Shown: piece by piece, positions 32,339 to 40,785 of the stretch
Layout: every line of letters begins with the position of its first letter
Position numbering within the stretch: position 1 is the first letter of the stretch
Assembly: GCA_016212795.1 (NCBI GenBank)
Contig: JACRDT010000033.1
Coordinates: forward strand, 59,981-123,980
Direction of reading: 5' to 3'
Length of the DNA: 64,000 nt
Origin: Elusimicrobiota bacterium
GTDB lineage: Bacteria > Elusimicrobiota > Elusimicrobia > UBA1565 > UBA9628
Translations under genes and position numbers: made by a program
The notes under the pieces: model-generated
What the model saw: only the letters and a program-made list of their open reading frames with translations
The model's database searches: none
Told to the model about the DNA's origin: nothing

Positions 32339-35300
32339 AGGCGCCGCGCCGCCGGGGCAGGGCTTCTTCAGGAGGAAGCCTTTCTTGGTCTTGGGGTTGC
32401 TCATGGTCCCCGTCACGTCGACCGCGATGGGGGCGATCCTGCCGGCCTGCCCGATGACCCTGAGGTTGAGCGTCTCGTCGGCGAGGTTGATGGTCCCCTC
32501 CGCCGAGGCTTCCACCTTCGTCCCGCACATCAGCGCGTTCTCGATGGTGAGCACGCCGTCGCGGAACTTGTACTGGGCGTCGATGTAGGAGAACGACGTG
32601 TTGTTGAGGTCGGGGAAGCCCACGAGCTTGCCCAGCCCCTGGAAGGCCGAGATCGGCGCGCCCAGGGCCTTGAGGGAGGGCTCGCGCTTGATGAGCTTCG
32701 CGACGTCGATGAACTTGCCCTGGCCGATGCGGACCTTGGCCTCGCCCCCGATCTTCTTGAGGTCCGGCGTGATGTCCCGGAGGTCCCATTTGAGGTCGAT
32801 GTCGTTGGCCTCGACGTTGGCGTGCATGACCTGCTTGATGGACAGGCTCCGCTTGGTGTCCAGGGCGAAGTCCGACGCCGCGGCGGGGACGGGCGCGCCC
32901 GCGGCCGCCGGGGGCGCCTTGGGCGAGCGCAGCGAGGCCCGCGATTCCATGAACTGCTTCTTGGCCTCCAGGATCTTGTCCACGTCGAAGAAGCCGAACT
33001 TCCCGTCGACGTCGATCTTGGGGTTCTTCGACAGGTAGTCCTTCACGGCGAAATCCATGTCGAAGGACCCGCCCTGGACGCGGCCCTCCATCTTGGGGAT
33101 GCGGATCTCCGTCTCCGTGCACTTCATCTCGCCCTTGAAACCGGCGATGTCGAGGCCGAAGGCGCGGATGCCGAGGTCCTGGAACAGGACGTTGCCCGAG
33201 AGCATGGGGTCGGCGACCGTCCCCTTGACCTTGAGCTCCTCGGTGTAGAACTTGCCGCTGAGGTTGAGGCTCTTGGTGAAGGGGGAGACCTCGGCGAGGA
33301 TCTTGAGGGACATCTGCGCCTTCACCTTGGCGTAGAAGATCCACTGCCTCCAGTCCAGCTTCGCCGGGTCGAGGAGGTTGAGCTTGACGTTCTCGTCCGT
33401 CATGAAGGAGAGGCGGAACTCGTTCTTGCCGATGCTCACCTTGACGATGCTCGGCTTGATCGCGTCCTGCGTGCCCTTGAGGGAGACCTCCCACAGGGTC
33501 TCCGGGACGTCGAGGTCCTTGGGGACGTTCGGGAGCGGGATGTCGGCGCTCTTGAAGGCCGGGACCTTCAGGCCGTCGGTCTTGACCTCGAACTCCGGGG
33601 CGAGCTTGCCGGCCAGCAGCCCCTTGGCGGACAGCCGGACCTTCACGCTCCCCCCCTTGGTGGCGACGGTGGCGTCCTCCACGGACAGGTCGTCGCCGGC
33701 CAGGCGCACCTTGCCCTTCAGGCCGCTCACCGGGATCGGGACGTCCGGCGGGAGGCCCTCGACGGCCACCGGGATGTCCGACGTCGTCAGCTTCGAGAGC
33801 TCGACGTCGAGGTCGCCCTCGCCGCCGGGCCTGCCCGAGGAGAGCTTCGTGAGGTTCCCCGAGAAGGTGAGCTTGCCCAGCTTCGAGGAGACGCTGAACC
33901 GCTGGAGCCTGGCGCTGTCGCCCGAGACGGCCACGCTGCCGCCCGCCGTGATCGCGGGGAGCGCGAACCCGGCCGGGAGGCCCGCCGGGGGCTTGATGGG
34001 GAGGTCCGAGAGCTTCATCGCCGGGACGCTCAGGCCGACGTCCACCTTCGGCTCTGGCAGCTTGGAGAGCAGCTTGTCCACGGACCCGTCGACCGAGAGG
34101 CTGCCGAACTTCGTGTCCACCTTGAGCTTCTTGAGCCCGAGCGTCTCCCCCTTCAAGGAGACTTCGCCGGCGATCCTGACGCCGGGCAGGACCGCGTCCT
34201 TCGGGATGCTCGCCGGCAGGGCGACGGGCAGGTCGGAAGCCTTCACGGCGGGGAGGTCCAGGTCCAGCGAGACCGAGGCGTCGACCTCGGGCTTGGAGCT
34301 CAAGGGCTTGGCGACCTTCCCCGACACCGTCATCCTGCCGAACTTGGTCTGGATTGCCGTGGGGGCGATGGCAACCTGCTGGCCGGAGAAGGCGACCTTG
34401 CCCTTGAGCTTGATCCCCGGGATCGGCAGGCCGGGCGGGACCTGCTTGAGGAGCTCGACCGCCTTCTCCCGCGCGGGGGAAGGCAGGTCCGCGAGCCTGA
34501 ACTCGGGGGTGTCGAGGTCCACGAGCAGGGAGCCGTCCATCTCGGGCTTCTCCGACAGTGCCTTGAGCATCGTCACGCTCCCGTCGACCCTCGCCCACGG
34601 CGGGACGTTCGCGATCATGTTGGACACCCGCAGATCCCCGCCGACGAATCCCCCCTCGACCCGGAGGCTCGACTCGGGGACCTTGATCTTCGGGACGCCC
34701 AGGAATTGGAGCCCTTCCGTCGAGAACCCCTTGGTGACGACCTGCACGCTGCCCTTGACGTCCGGGAGGGGCCGGGCCGAAAGGCTCGAGAGGTGGGCGC
34801 CGGCCAGCACCACCTCGAGGACCTGGACGCCCTTGATGCCCACGTCCGCCCTCAGGTCCGCGGTCGGGGCCTCGAAGTTGGAGACCTTGCCGGAGGCGCT
34901 GACGCTCACGCCCGAGTACTCCGCGGCGAGCTTCTTCATCCCGACGCTCATCTTGGGGAGCGAGCCCCCGGCATAGTCCATGGTCCCGCGCCATTCGAGC
35001 TTGGCCTCGTAGGGCTTGCCCTTCAGCTCCGCCTTGACGCCCAACGCCGCCTCGGCCTCGAAGGGGTCCGAGAGGCTCAGGCCCCAGATGGTCCCGCTGA
35101 TCTTCTCCACCCGGCCCTTCGCCCCGGTCACCGCGTCGTTGAAGGACACCTCGGCGTCCACGAGCGAGGCTTTCGAGACCTTCAAGGCGAAGGGCATGGC
35201 CTGCGCCGACGGCGCGGGGGCCGCGGCCCCGGGCGCGCCGGGCCTGGCCGCGGCGGTCGACGTCGCCAGCAAGTCGGAGAAATTGAAGGTCCCGTCGGCG

Positions 35301-35668
35301 AAGCGGCGGACCTGGGCCTTGACCCCGTCGGCCTTCAGCTTGTCCACCACGACGCTGCGGTACATCAGCGGGGCGAGCTTGACCTTGAGCTGGAACGAGC
35401 CGATGCTCACGAAGGTCCCGGCCTTGAAATCGGGTTTCTCCGAGACCTCGATGCCCTTCACCACCAGGCCGCTGAGCGCTCCCAGTTCCACGCCTTGGAG
35501 CTTCACTTCCCGGCCGATGGTCTTGCGCGACTGGGTGACGATGAGCTCCTGGATCTTCTCGGGGGGCAGGTACTTCTTGAGGGCCACGGTGACGGCCGCC
35601 AGGCCCGCCGCCCCAAGGACGGCCAATCCCACCGCGATCTTGACGAACAGCGAGAGTCTCGTTTTCAT
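32336..35668 (-). CDS. AsmA-family envelope protein
   Basis: 1110 residues. Start at 35668 (MKTRLSLFVKIAVGLAVLGA), with AAGGAGCC upstream; the frame is open further. There is one N-terminal membrane anchor, then an AsmA-type opening (LPPEKIQELIVTQSRKTIGR, VKLQGVELGALSGLVVKGIE). A long run of repeating beta-strand units follows (FGRMTVSGKVAKPLSSKPEV, FGSLSVDGSVDKLLSKLPEP, LGKLTFSGNLTKLSSGRPGG). These fit the AsmA/TamB/YhdP group of bridge-like lipid-transport proteins spanning the periplasm. The C-terminal domain has FSYIDAQYKFRDGVLTIENA. Confidence 0.88.
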   Translation of the reverse strand: MKTRLSLFVKIAVGLAVLGAAGLAAVTVALKKYLPPEKIQELIVTQSRKTIGREVKLQGVELGALSGLVVKGIEVSEKPDFKAGTFVSIGSFQLKVKLAPLMYRSVVVDKLKADGVKAQVRRFADGTFNFSDLLATSTAAARPGAPGAAAPAPSAQAMPFALKVSKASLVDAEVSFNDAVTGAKGRVEKISGTIWGLSLSDPFEAEAALGVKAELKGKPYEAKLEWRGTMDYAGGSLPKMSVGMKKLAAEYSGVSVSASGKVSNFEAPTADLRADVGIKGVQVLEVVLAGAHLSSLSARPLPDVKGSVQVVTKGFSTEGLQFLGVPKIKVPESSLRVEGGFVGGDLRVSNMIANVPPWARVDGSVTMLKALSEKPEMDGSLLVDLDTPEFRLADLPSPAREKAVELLKQVPPGLPIPGIKLKGKVAFSGQQVAIAPTAIQTKFGRMTVSGKVAKPLSSKPEVDASVSLDLDLPAVKASDLPVALPASIPKDAVLPGVRIAGEVSLKGETLGLKKLKVDTKFGSLSVDGSVDKLLSKLPEPKVDVGLSVPAMKLSDLPIKPPAGLPAGFALPAITAGGSVAVSGDSARLQRFSVSSKLGKLTFSGNLTKLSSGRPGGEGDLDVELSKLTTSDIPVAVEGLPPDVPIPVSGLKGKVRLAGDDLSVEDATVATKGGSVKVRLSAKGLLAGKLAPEFEVKTDGLKVPAFKSADIPLPNVPKDLDVPETLWEVSLKGTQDAIKPSIVKVSIGKNEFRLSFMTDENVKLNLLDPAKLDWRQWIFYAKVKAQMSLKILAEVSPFTKSLNLSGKFYTEELKVKGTVADPMLSGNVLFQDLGIRAFGLDIAGFKGEMKCTETEIRIPKMEGRVQGGSFDMDFAVKDYLSKNPKIDVDGKFGFFDVDKILEAKKQFMESRASLRSPKAPPAAAGAPVPAAASDFALDTKRSLSIKQVMHANVEANDIDLKWDLRDITPDLKKIGGEAKVRIGQGKFIDVAKLIKREPSLKALGAPISAFQGLGKLVGFPDLNNTSFSYIDAQYKFRDGVLTIENALMCGTKVEASAEGTINLADETLNLRVIGQAGRIAPIAVDVTGTMSNPKTKKGFLLKKPCPGGAAP

Positions 35669-35774
35669 CGCAACGGCTCCTTCATCCCCGAAAGCCCCTG
35701 CGCCGGCCTGCGGCGAGGGCCCCATGTTACCATTTTTCGGCCCGGCGGCCTTGCGGGGCCGCGCCGCGGTATTC

Positions 35775-35780
35775 TAGTAT
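35775..35780 (+). promoter_or_regulatory. -10 box (TAGTAT) for the CBS gene, leaderless
   Basis: TAGTAT, 7 nt before the ATG at 35788; no ribosome site is present between. Confidence 0.5.
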
Positions 35781-35787
35781 ACGGGAT

Positions 35788-36183
35788 ATGAAACTCCTCA
35801 AGCGCAAGCTCGTGTGCGTCGACGCCGAGGCCAGCGTGGCCGACGCGGCCAAGGCCATGCGGGATGCCAAGACCGGCTCGGTCTTCATCGGCCGCCTGCC
35901 GAGGCCCGACGGCATCTTCACGGAGCGCGACCTGGTCCGCAAGGTGGTCGCCGAGGGGCTCGACCCGAAGACGACCGCCGTCGGCTCGGTCATGACCAGG
36001 AAGCTCGTGACCGTCGACTGCTCCGAGCCGCTCGAGAAGGTCTTCGCCTGCCTGGCCAAGGGCCACTTCCGGCACCTGCCGATCACCGAGAAGGGGGACG
36101 TGGTGGGGATCATCTCCCTGACCGACCTGGCCAAGGTGTTCAAGCAGATGGCCCAGGACGAGGCGTTCCTCGAGTCCTTCTAA
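35788..36183 (+). CDS. Two-CBS-domain protein
   Basis: 131 residues formed only by a CBS pair: KLVCVDAEASVADAAKAMRD ... GIFTERDLVRKVVAEGL, then VGSVMTRKLVTVDCSEPLEK ... HFRHLPITEKGDVVGIISLT. Stand-alone CBS pairs bind adenosine nucleotides and act as energy sensors on other proteins. The partner is unknown. It is transcribed away from the AsmA gene, and its stop is followed at once by palindromic element 3. Confidence 0.92.
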   Translation: MKLLKRKLVCVDAEASVADAAKAMRDAKTGSVFIGRLPRPDGIFTERDLVRKVVAEGLDPKTTAVGSVMTRKLVTVDCSEPLEKVFACLAKGHFRHLPITEKGDVVGIISLTDLAKVFKQMAQDEAFLESF

Positions 36184-36305
36184 TCACTCGCCCCCCCCGC
36201 GGGGGGGCGAGTAGCGGGGGGGCAGATGCCGTTTCATCAGAGAGTTCCTTATGAAACAGAATATGCCCCCACAGCTACTCGCCTCCCCGCGGGGGAGGCA
36301 AGTGA
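36184..36305. repeat. Paired-hairpin palindromic element, copy 3
   Basis: A 122-bp element with two terminal hairpins and an inner CAGATGCCGTTTCAT / ATGAAACAGAATATG inverted repeat. It fills exactly the gap between two convergent stop codons (TAA at 36181-36183, TGA complement at 36306-36308), so it probably serves as a bidirectional terminator. Confidence 0.92.
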
Positions 36306-37841
36306 TCAGATCGTGTAGCTGAGAAGGTAGTCCTTCTTCTTGTCCAGCAGCGCCCCGATGTCGAGGCCCGCGGGCGGCTGGATGTTGCCGACCACGCTGC
36401 GCTTGAAGGCCAGGCCCGAGTCATCGAGCTCCGACGTGTCCACGATGACCGGCGGGGGCTCGTCGGACTCGACCGCCGGGGGACCGGAGGCCGGCGCGAC
36501 TCCCTGCGACGCCGGCTCCACGGGGCTCGCCGGCGCCGATTCCTCGAACATGTAGACCTTCGGGCGGGCGGGGTTGGCGGGGTTGGGCCTCACCACGACG
36601 GCGCGCCGGCCGTCGTCGAGCCTGACCAGGCTTCCGACGGGGTAGAACCCGACGCAGTCGATCAGGAGCTTCACCAGCGCCGGGTCGAACCGCACCCCGC
36701 GCCTGTCCAGCATGGCGGCCAGGAGGCGCTCGGGGCGCTGCCTCTTCCAATAATACTTGTCGCTCAGCATCCCGAGCTCGTAGACGTCGGCGATGTCGAG
36801 GATGTCGTGGAAGACGTCGGGCCGGTAGCCCGCCGCCGCGGTGGTGGTCGGCGAGGCCGCGGCGGGGTGGCCCGCCCCGAGGCCCCGGTCGTCGTGGTGG
36901 TGGGCCGCCAAGAGGGCCACCGGCAGGCCGATGCCTTCGTGCCGGGAGAGCAGCATGAAGCCCCAGTCCGCGTGCTGGCGCGCGATCAGGCGCTCGGCGG
37001 GGCTGAGCGGCGTGTGGTCCCGGGTCCACTCCGTGGGGATGGTCACGCGCCCGAGGTCGTGCAGGAAGGCGCAGGTGACCAGGGTGTTGATCTGGCCGGA
37101 ATTGAGCTTGACCATGTCGCCCAGGGCGCAGCAGAGGATCGCGACGTTGACGCTGTGGGCGAGGTGCGGGTCGAGCCCCCGGCTCAGGGCCGGCAGCACC
37201 AGGTAGGGGTCGATGCCCTTGTTGCGCATGGTCGCCCCCATGTCGTCGATGAACCGGTAGAGGGGCTTGAGGTCCGCCTCGGGGCTGGCCTTGAGGGCCT
37301 CCTGCGCGGTCCGAAGGGTCTCGACGGCCTTCAGGTACCAGTCGAAGAGGGTCTTGCGCTTGCCGGCCCGGGACTTGCTGGCGATGTCGTCCACCTGGGC
37401 CTCGACGATGTGGATGGTCTGGATGTTCTTCCGGGCCAGCTGCTCGCCGGGCGGGACGTCCGTGGGTTTGAGGGATTCCGCGTTGAGGATCAGGAAGAGG
37501 GTGGTGATGTCCTCGAGCGACACCCCCCTCATGAAGGTCAGGTACTTGACCCGGCACCGGGAGAAGCGGTCCACGAGCATCTGGTTGGCGACCGTCTCCT
37601 CGATCGACATGGACCCCTCGATGTAGAGGAGCTCGTCCATGAACCCGAAGCCGATGTCCTCCTGCTCCTCGAAGATGGGGCCGAAGGACTCGGCGAGCCG
37701 CTTGAGGGTCCCCGCGACCTCGCTGTGGTTCGGGGGGTAGAGGCGGATGCTGTTGAGGCCGAAGTTCATGAGCCGGAGGGCCTCGATCATCTGGTTCCAC
37801 CGGATGTTGTCCGCCCGGGACTTCCTTATCTTGCGGGCCAT
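36306..37841 (-). CDS. HD-GYP-like metal-dependent phosphohydrolase with degenerate GYP motif
   Basis: 511 residues. Residues ~1-130 form a module shared with the upstream HEAT protein (SIRLYPPNHSEVAGTLKRLA ... FMRGVSLEDITTLFLILNAE). The HD domain has HSVNVAILCC, FLHDLGRVTIP, RQHADWGFMLL, AAHHHDDRGLG and LDIADVYELGM. The GYP triad is replaced by GAGHP, so c-di-GMP hydrolysis is not certain. The tail holds a short beta domain (FYPVGSLVRLDDGRRAVVVR) and a disordered Pro/Ser region. The ATG overlaps the upstream stop by 1 nt. Confidence 0.87.
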   Translation of the reverse strand: MARKIRKSRADNIRWNQMIEALRLMNFGLNSIRLYPPNHSEVAGTLKRLAESFGPIFEEQEDIGFGFMDELLYIEGSMSIEETVANQMLVDRFSRCRVKYLTFMRGVSLEDITTLFLILNAESLKPTDVPPGEQLARKNIQTIHIVEAQVDDIASKSRAGKRKTLFDWYLKAVETLRTAQEALKASPEADLKPLYRFIDDMGATMRNKGIDPYLVLPALSRGLDPHLAHSVNVAILCCALGDMVKLNSGQINTLVTCAFLHDLGRVTIPTEWTRDHTPLSPAERLIARQHADWGFMLLSRHEGIGLPVALLAAHHHDDRGLGAGHPAAASPTTTAAAGYRPDVFHDILDIADVYELGMLSDKYYWKRQRPERLLAAMLDRRGVRFDPALVKLLIDCVGFYPVGSLVRLDDGRRAVVVRPNPANPARPKVYMFEESAPASPVEPASQGVAPASGPPAVESDEPPPVIVDTSELDDSGLAFKRSVVGNIQPPAGLDIGALLDKKKDYLLSYTI

Positions 37842-39658
37842 CAGGCCTTGCCCTCCTCGCGGATCTGCGCCAGGGCGTGCTTGGCGGCGTTGCGGAGCTC
37901 CTTGTTGAGCCCCGTGAACACCTCGTACCAGGTGCGGCGCGCCGTCTCCTTCAGGAAACGGATGACCTCGGGGCCGGGGAACCGGCCCAGGGCCGTGACG
38001 ATGGAGACCTTGGTGGCGTAGTCCGGGGTCTTGGGGTAGGCCTCGAGCAGCCGCCGGTCGACGCCCGGCTCCCTCAGGAGCGACAGCGCGATGACGGCCT
38101 TGGCGGTCTCCTCGTAGTGCGGGGTGGCGGCGATGAATCCCGCGAGGCCGTCGGCCGCGTCGGCGCCGCCGAACTTCGTGAGGAAGCGCATCGCGGCCTC
38201 CCGGGCCTTGGCGTGGCCGTGCTGGAGGACCGGCGCCACGTGCTTGGCGGCCGCAAGGTCGGCGATCTCCGAGAGGATGCCGATGACGTTGACCACCAGG
38301 AACCAGTCCTCGTCGGCGAGCGCCTTCACCAGGTGGGCGATGCCCACGCTGCGGCCGACCGCCGTCAGCAGGGTGCAGAACTTGCTCCGGAGTTCCTTGT
38401 CGGAGAGGCGGCGCAGCTCCTCGAGCAGGAGCGGCACGAAGTCGTCGCCCAGGAAGACGCAGAAATCGGCCGCTTGCCGGAGGATCGAGGCGTCCGAGAA
38501 GGGCAGGGAGCCGAGGTGCAGGACGAACTGCTCGGCGAAGACCTGGTTGACGACCCGTTCTTGCACCTGCTTGCGGAAGTCCGCGAAGAACTTGGCCGTG
38601 GCGGGGTTGGCGCCCATCGCCCGCCAGCGGTCGAACTCCGAGACCAGGATGTCCACCCGGCCGTCCTGCACCAGCTCGCGCAGCAGGCGCACATAGCTCA
38701 TGGTCGCGTACTTCGGATGGCTGGGGCTGGCGGGATTGTCCAGGATGCGGTGGGTCATCTCCAGGGCCCACGCGGAGGAGTCCTTCTTGTCGTGGGAACG
38801 GTGGTCGTGGATCCGCTCCAGGTCGGCGTTGTCGAAGACCGCGACCCAGGACGCCAGGGCCTCCCTGCTCCAGGCCGGCCCCGGCCCCTTCTTCGGACGC
38901 GTCCCGCGGAACTTCGGCTTGTAGGCCATGGCGGCGCAAAACCGCTGGAAGCGCTCCTTGATCCTGGGGTCGTAGAGCGCCCAAGGCATGCCCTCGTCGA
39001 GCTTCTCGAGGGAGACCTCCCGGTAGAGGGCGCGCTCGAGCAGGGTCGACACGGCCTCGGCCTCCTTGCCGCGCAGCGCGTCGTTCTGGTGGAGCAGCAT
39101 CGTCAGGAAGTCGGGGAGGGTCTTCGCCCTGGTGAAGGCCGCGACCTGGTCCTCGGTCAAGCCGCCGGGCTTCTCCTCCTTCTGCTCCGTCTCCCCGGTG
39201 GAGACGAAGCTCTGGATGAAGACCAGCTGCATGCCTTCGATGCGGGCGGCCTGCAGGGACTTCTGGATGTCGCCCAGGGTGTTCTTCTCGTCGGGCTTGA
39301 GCGTGAGGACCTTGAAGAACTCCAACATCCCCGTGACGGAGAGCCGGTTCGTGAACAGGACCCCCCCCACGCCCACCGTGTGGAGCGAGCTGGCGAAGAA
39401 CGTGACCTCGGGCGTCTCGGGCAGCGGCGTCTCGTCGACGAGGACGGTCTTGGACTTCACCTCCAGGGTGATGTTCTGCTCCCCGGCCAGGGTCTTCTGG
39501 AGGAGGTTGACGATGCGTTCCCCGATCTGGACGATCATCGGGTGGCCGTCCTTGTAGAGCCCGCTGGTCTTGGCGCTGGCGACCAGCGAGGTCAGGAACG
39601 CCTGGAGGGCGGTCCTCCGGCGGTTGAGCTCTGGGCTGTACTCGACGGGCTCGGCCAT
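37841..39658 (-). CDS. HEAT-repeat protein with N-terminal module shared with the HD protein
   Basis: 605 residues. The N-terminus (SAKTSGLYKDGHPMIVQIGE ... RLSVTGMLEFFKVLTLKPDE) matches the first domain of the downstream HD-type protein in layout. Helical sequence follows, then C-terminal HEAT-like repeats (LVKALADEDWFLVVNVIGIL, HVAPVLQHGHAKAREAAMRF). No signal peptide. Probably a cytoplasmic scaffold working with the HD protein. It lies 25 nt after the OmpA gene in the NtrBC operon. Confidence 0.82.
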   Translation of the reverse strand: MAEPVEYSPELNRRRTALQAFLTSLVASAKTSGLYKDGHPMIVQIGERIVNLLQKTLAGEQNITLEVKSKTVLVDETPLPETPEVTFFASSLHTVGVGGVLFTNRLSVTGMLEFFKVLTLKPDEKNTLGDIQKSLQAARIEGMQLVFIQSFVSTGETEQKEEKPGGLTEDQVAAFTRAKTLPDFLTMLLHQNDALRGKEAEAVSTLLERALYREVSLEKLDEGMPWALYDPRIKERFQRFCAAMAYKPKFRGTRPKKGPGPAWSREALASWVAVFDNADLERIHDHRSHDKKDSSAWALEMTHRILDNPASPSHPKYATMSYVRLLRELVQDGRVDILVSEFDRWRAMGANPATAKFFADFRKQVQERVVNQVFAEQFVLHLGSLPFSDASILRQAADFCVFLGDDFVPLLLEELRRLSDKELRSKFCTLLTAVGRSVGIAHLVKALADEDWFLVVNVIGILSEIADLAAAKHVAPVLQHGHAKAREAAMRFLTKFGGADAADGLAGFIAATPHYEETAKAVIALSLLREPGVDRRLLEAYPKTPDYATKVSIVTALGRFPGPEVIRFLKETARRTWYEVFTGLNKELRNAAKHALAQIREEGKA

Positions 39659-39683
39659 CGTTCCCCCGGGTCGCGGCGGAGCG

Positions 39684-40760
39684 CTACTCCCTCGGCACCA
39701 GGACGATCTCGATGCGCCTGTTCAGGGCCCGGCTCTCCGGCTTGTCGTTGGACGCGACCGGGCGGAACTCGCCGTAGCCCGTGGCCACCAGGTGCGCCGG
39801 GTCGATCCTCGCCGACTCCTGCAGGTAGCGGGCGACGGCCGTGGCGCGCGCCGTCGAGAGCTCCCAGTTGGTCGGGAACCTCTTGACGAGCTCCCCCCCG
39901 ATGGCTTTGTTGTCGGTGTGGCCCTCGATGCGGATGTCCTTGTCGGCCACGGTCTGGATGACCTTGGCGATCCGGTCGAGGACCTTTTTTCCCTCGACCC
40001 TGACCGCGGACTCCCCGGAGTCGAAGAGGATGCGGTCCACCAGGTTCACGGTGAGCTTGCCCTTGAGCTGGGTGAGCTGGATCTCCCCGGCCGAGATCTC
40101 GGCCTTGAGGCCCGCGGCGAGCTGCTCGTAGCTGCCTTTGACCTTGGCGAGCTCCAGCTCCTTGGCCTTCTCGAGGGCCTGCTTCTCCTCGAGGGCGGCG
40201 TCGAGCTTGCGGCCGACCTCCAGGAGCTCGGCGCTCCTGGCGGCTTCCAGGGCCTTCTTCTCCGCCAGCGCGGCGTCGAGCTTGCGGCTCGAGGCCTGGG
40301 CGTCGGCCTCCCGGGCCGCCTTGGCGGCGGAGAGCTCGTTGGCCGCGGTGGAGAGCTTCTTGGCCAGGGCGTCCTTCTCCTTGGTGAGGTCCGAGACCTT
40401 CTTGGTCAGCTCGTCCTTGTTCGACTCCAGCGATTCCCTGAGGTCCTTGTTGGAGCCCTCCAGGGAGGCGATGCGGGTCTTGAGCGAGGCCAGCTCCGAA
40501 TCGGCGCTCTTGACCTTGGCCTGGGAGCCGCTCAGCTGGTCCTTCCACTCGCGGGAGGCGTTCTCGAAGGACGCCTTCGACGCCGCCGTCTCCTGGCGGG
40601 CCGCCTCGGTCTCCTGGCGCGACGCTTGGAGCCGCTCGTCTTGCGCCGCCGCGCGGCTCTTGGCCGCCTGCTGCTCGGATTCCAGGGCCTTGTACTTGCC
40701 GGTGGTCACGCAGCCCGCCAAGCCCATCGCCGCCACGACCAGGATCCAGCTCTTCTTCAT
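39684..40760 (-). CDS. OmpA-family lipoprotein with coiled coil
   Basis: 358 residues from ATG at 40760 (MKKSWILVVAAMGLAGC), with GGAGAGG upstream. The lipobox is LAGC. Residues ~20-220 are a long Ala/Lys/Glu coiled coil (for example KSADSELASLKTRIASLEGS). The C-terminal OmpA peptidoglycan-binding domain has ILFDSGESAVRVEGKKVLDR, IRIEGHTDNKAIGG, LSTARATAVARYL and SRALNRRIEIVLVP. It tethers the outer membrane to the wall across a long spacer. Confidence 0.93.
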   Translation of the reverse strand: MKKSWILVVAAMGLAGCVTTGKYKALESEQQAAKSRAAAQDERLQASRQETEAARQETAASKASFENASREWKDQLSGSQAKVKSADSELASLKTRIASLEGSNKDLRESLESNKDELTKKVSDLTKEKDALAKKLSTAANELSAAKAAREADAQASSRKLDAALAEKKALEAARSAELLEVGRKLDAALEEKQALEKAKELELAKVKGSYEQLAAGLKAEISAGEIQLTQLKGKLTVNLVDRILFDSGESAVRVEGKKVLDRIAKVIQTVADKDIRIEGHTDNKAIGGELVKRFPTNWELSTARATAVARYLQESARIDPAHLVATGYGEFRPVASNDKPESRALNRRIEIVLVPRE

Positions 40761-40785
40761 GATATCCTCTCCTTGCGCCCAGCGC

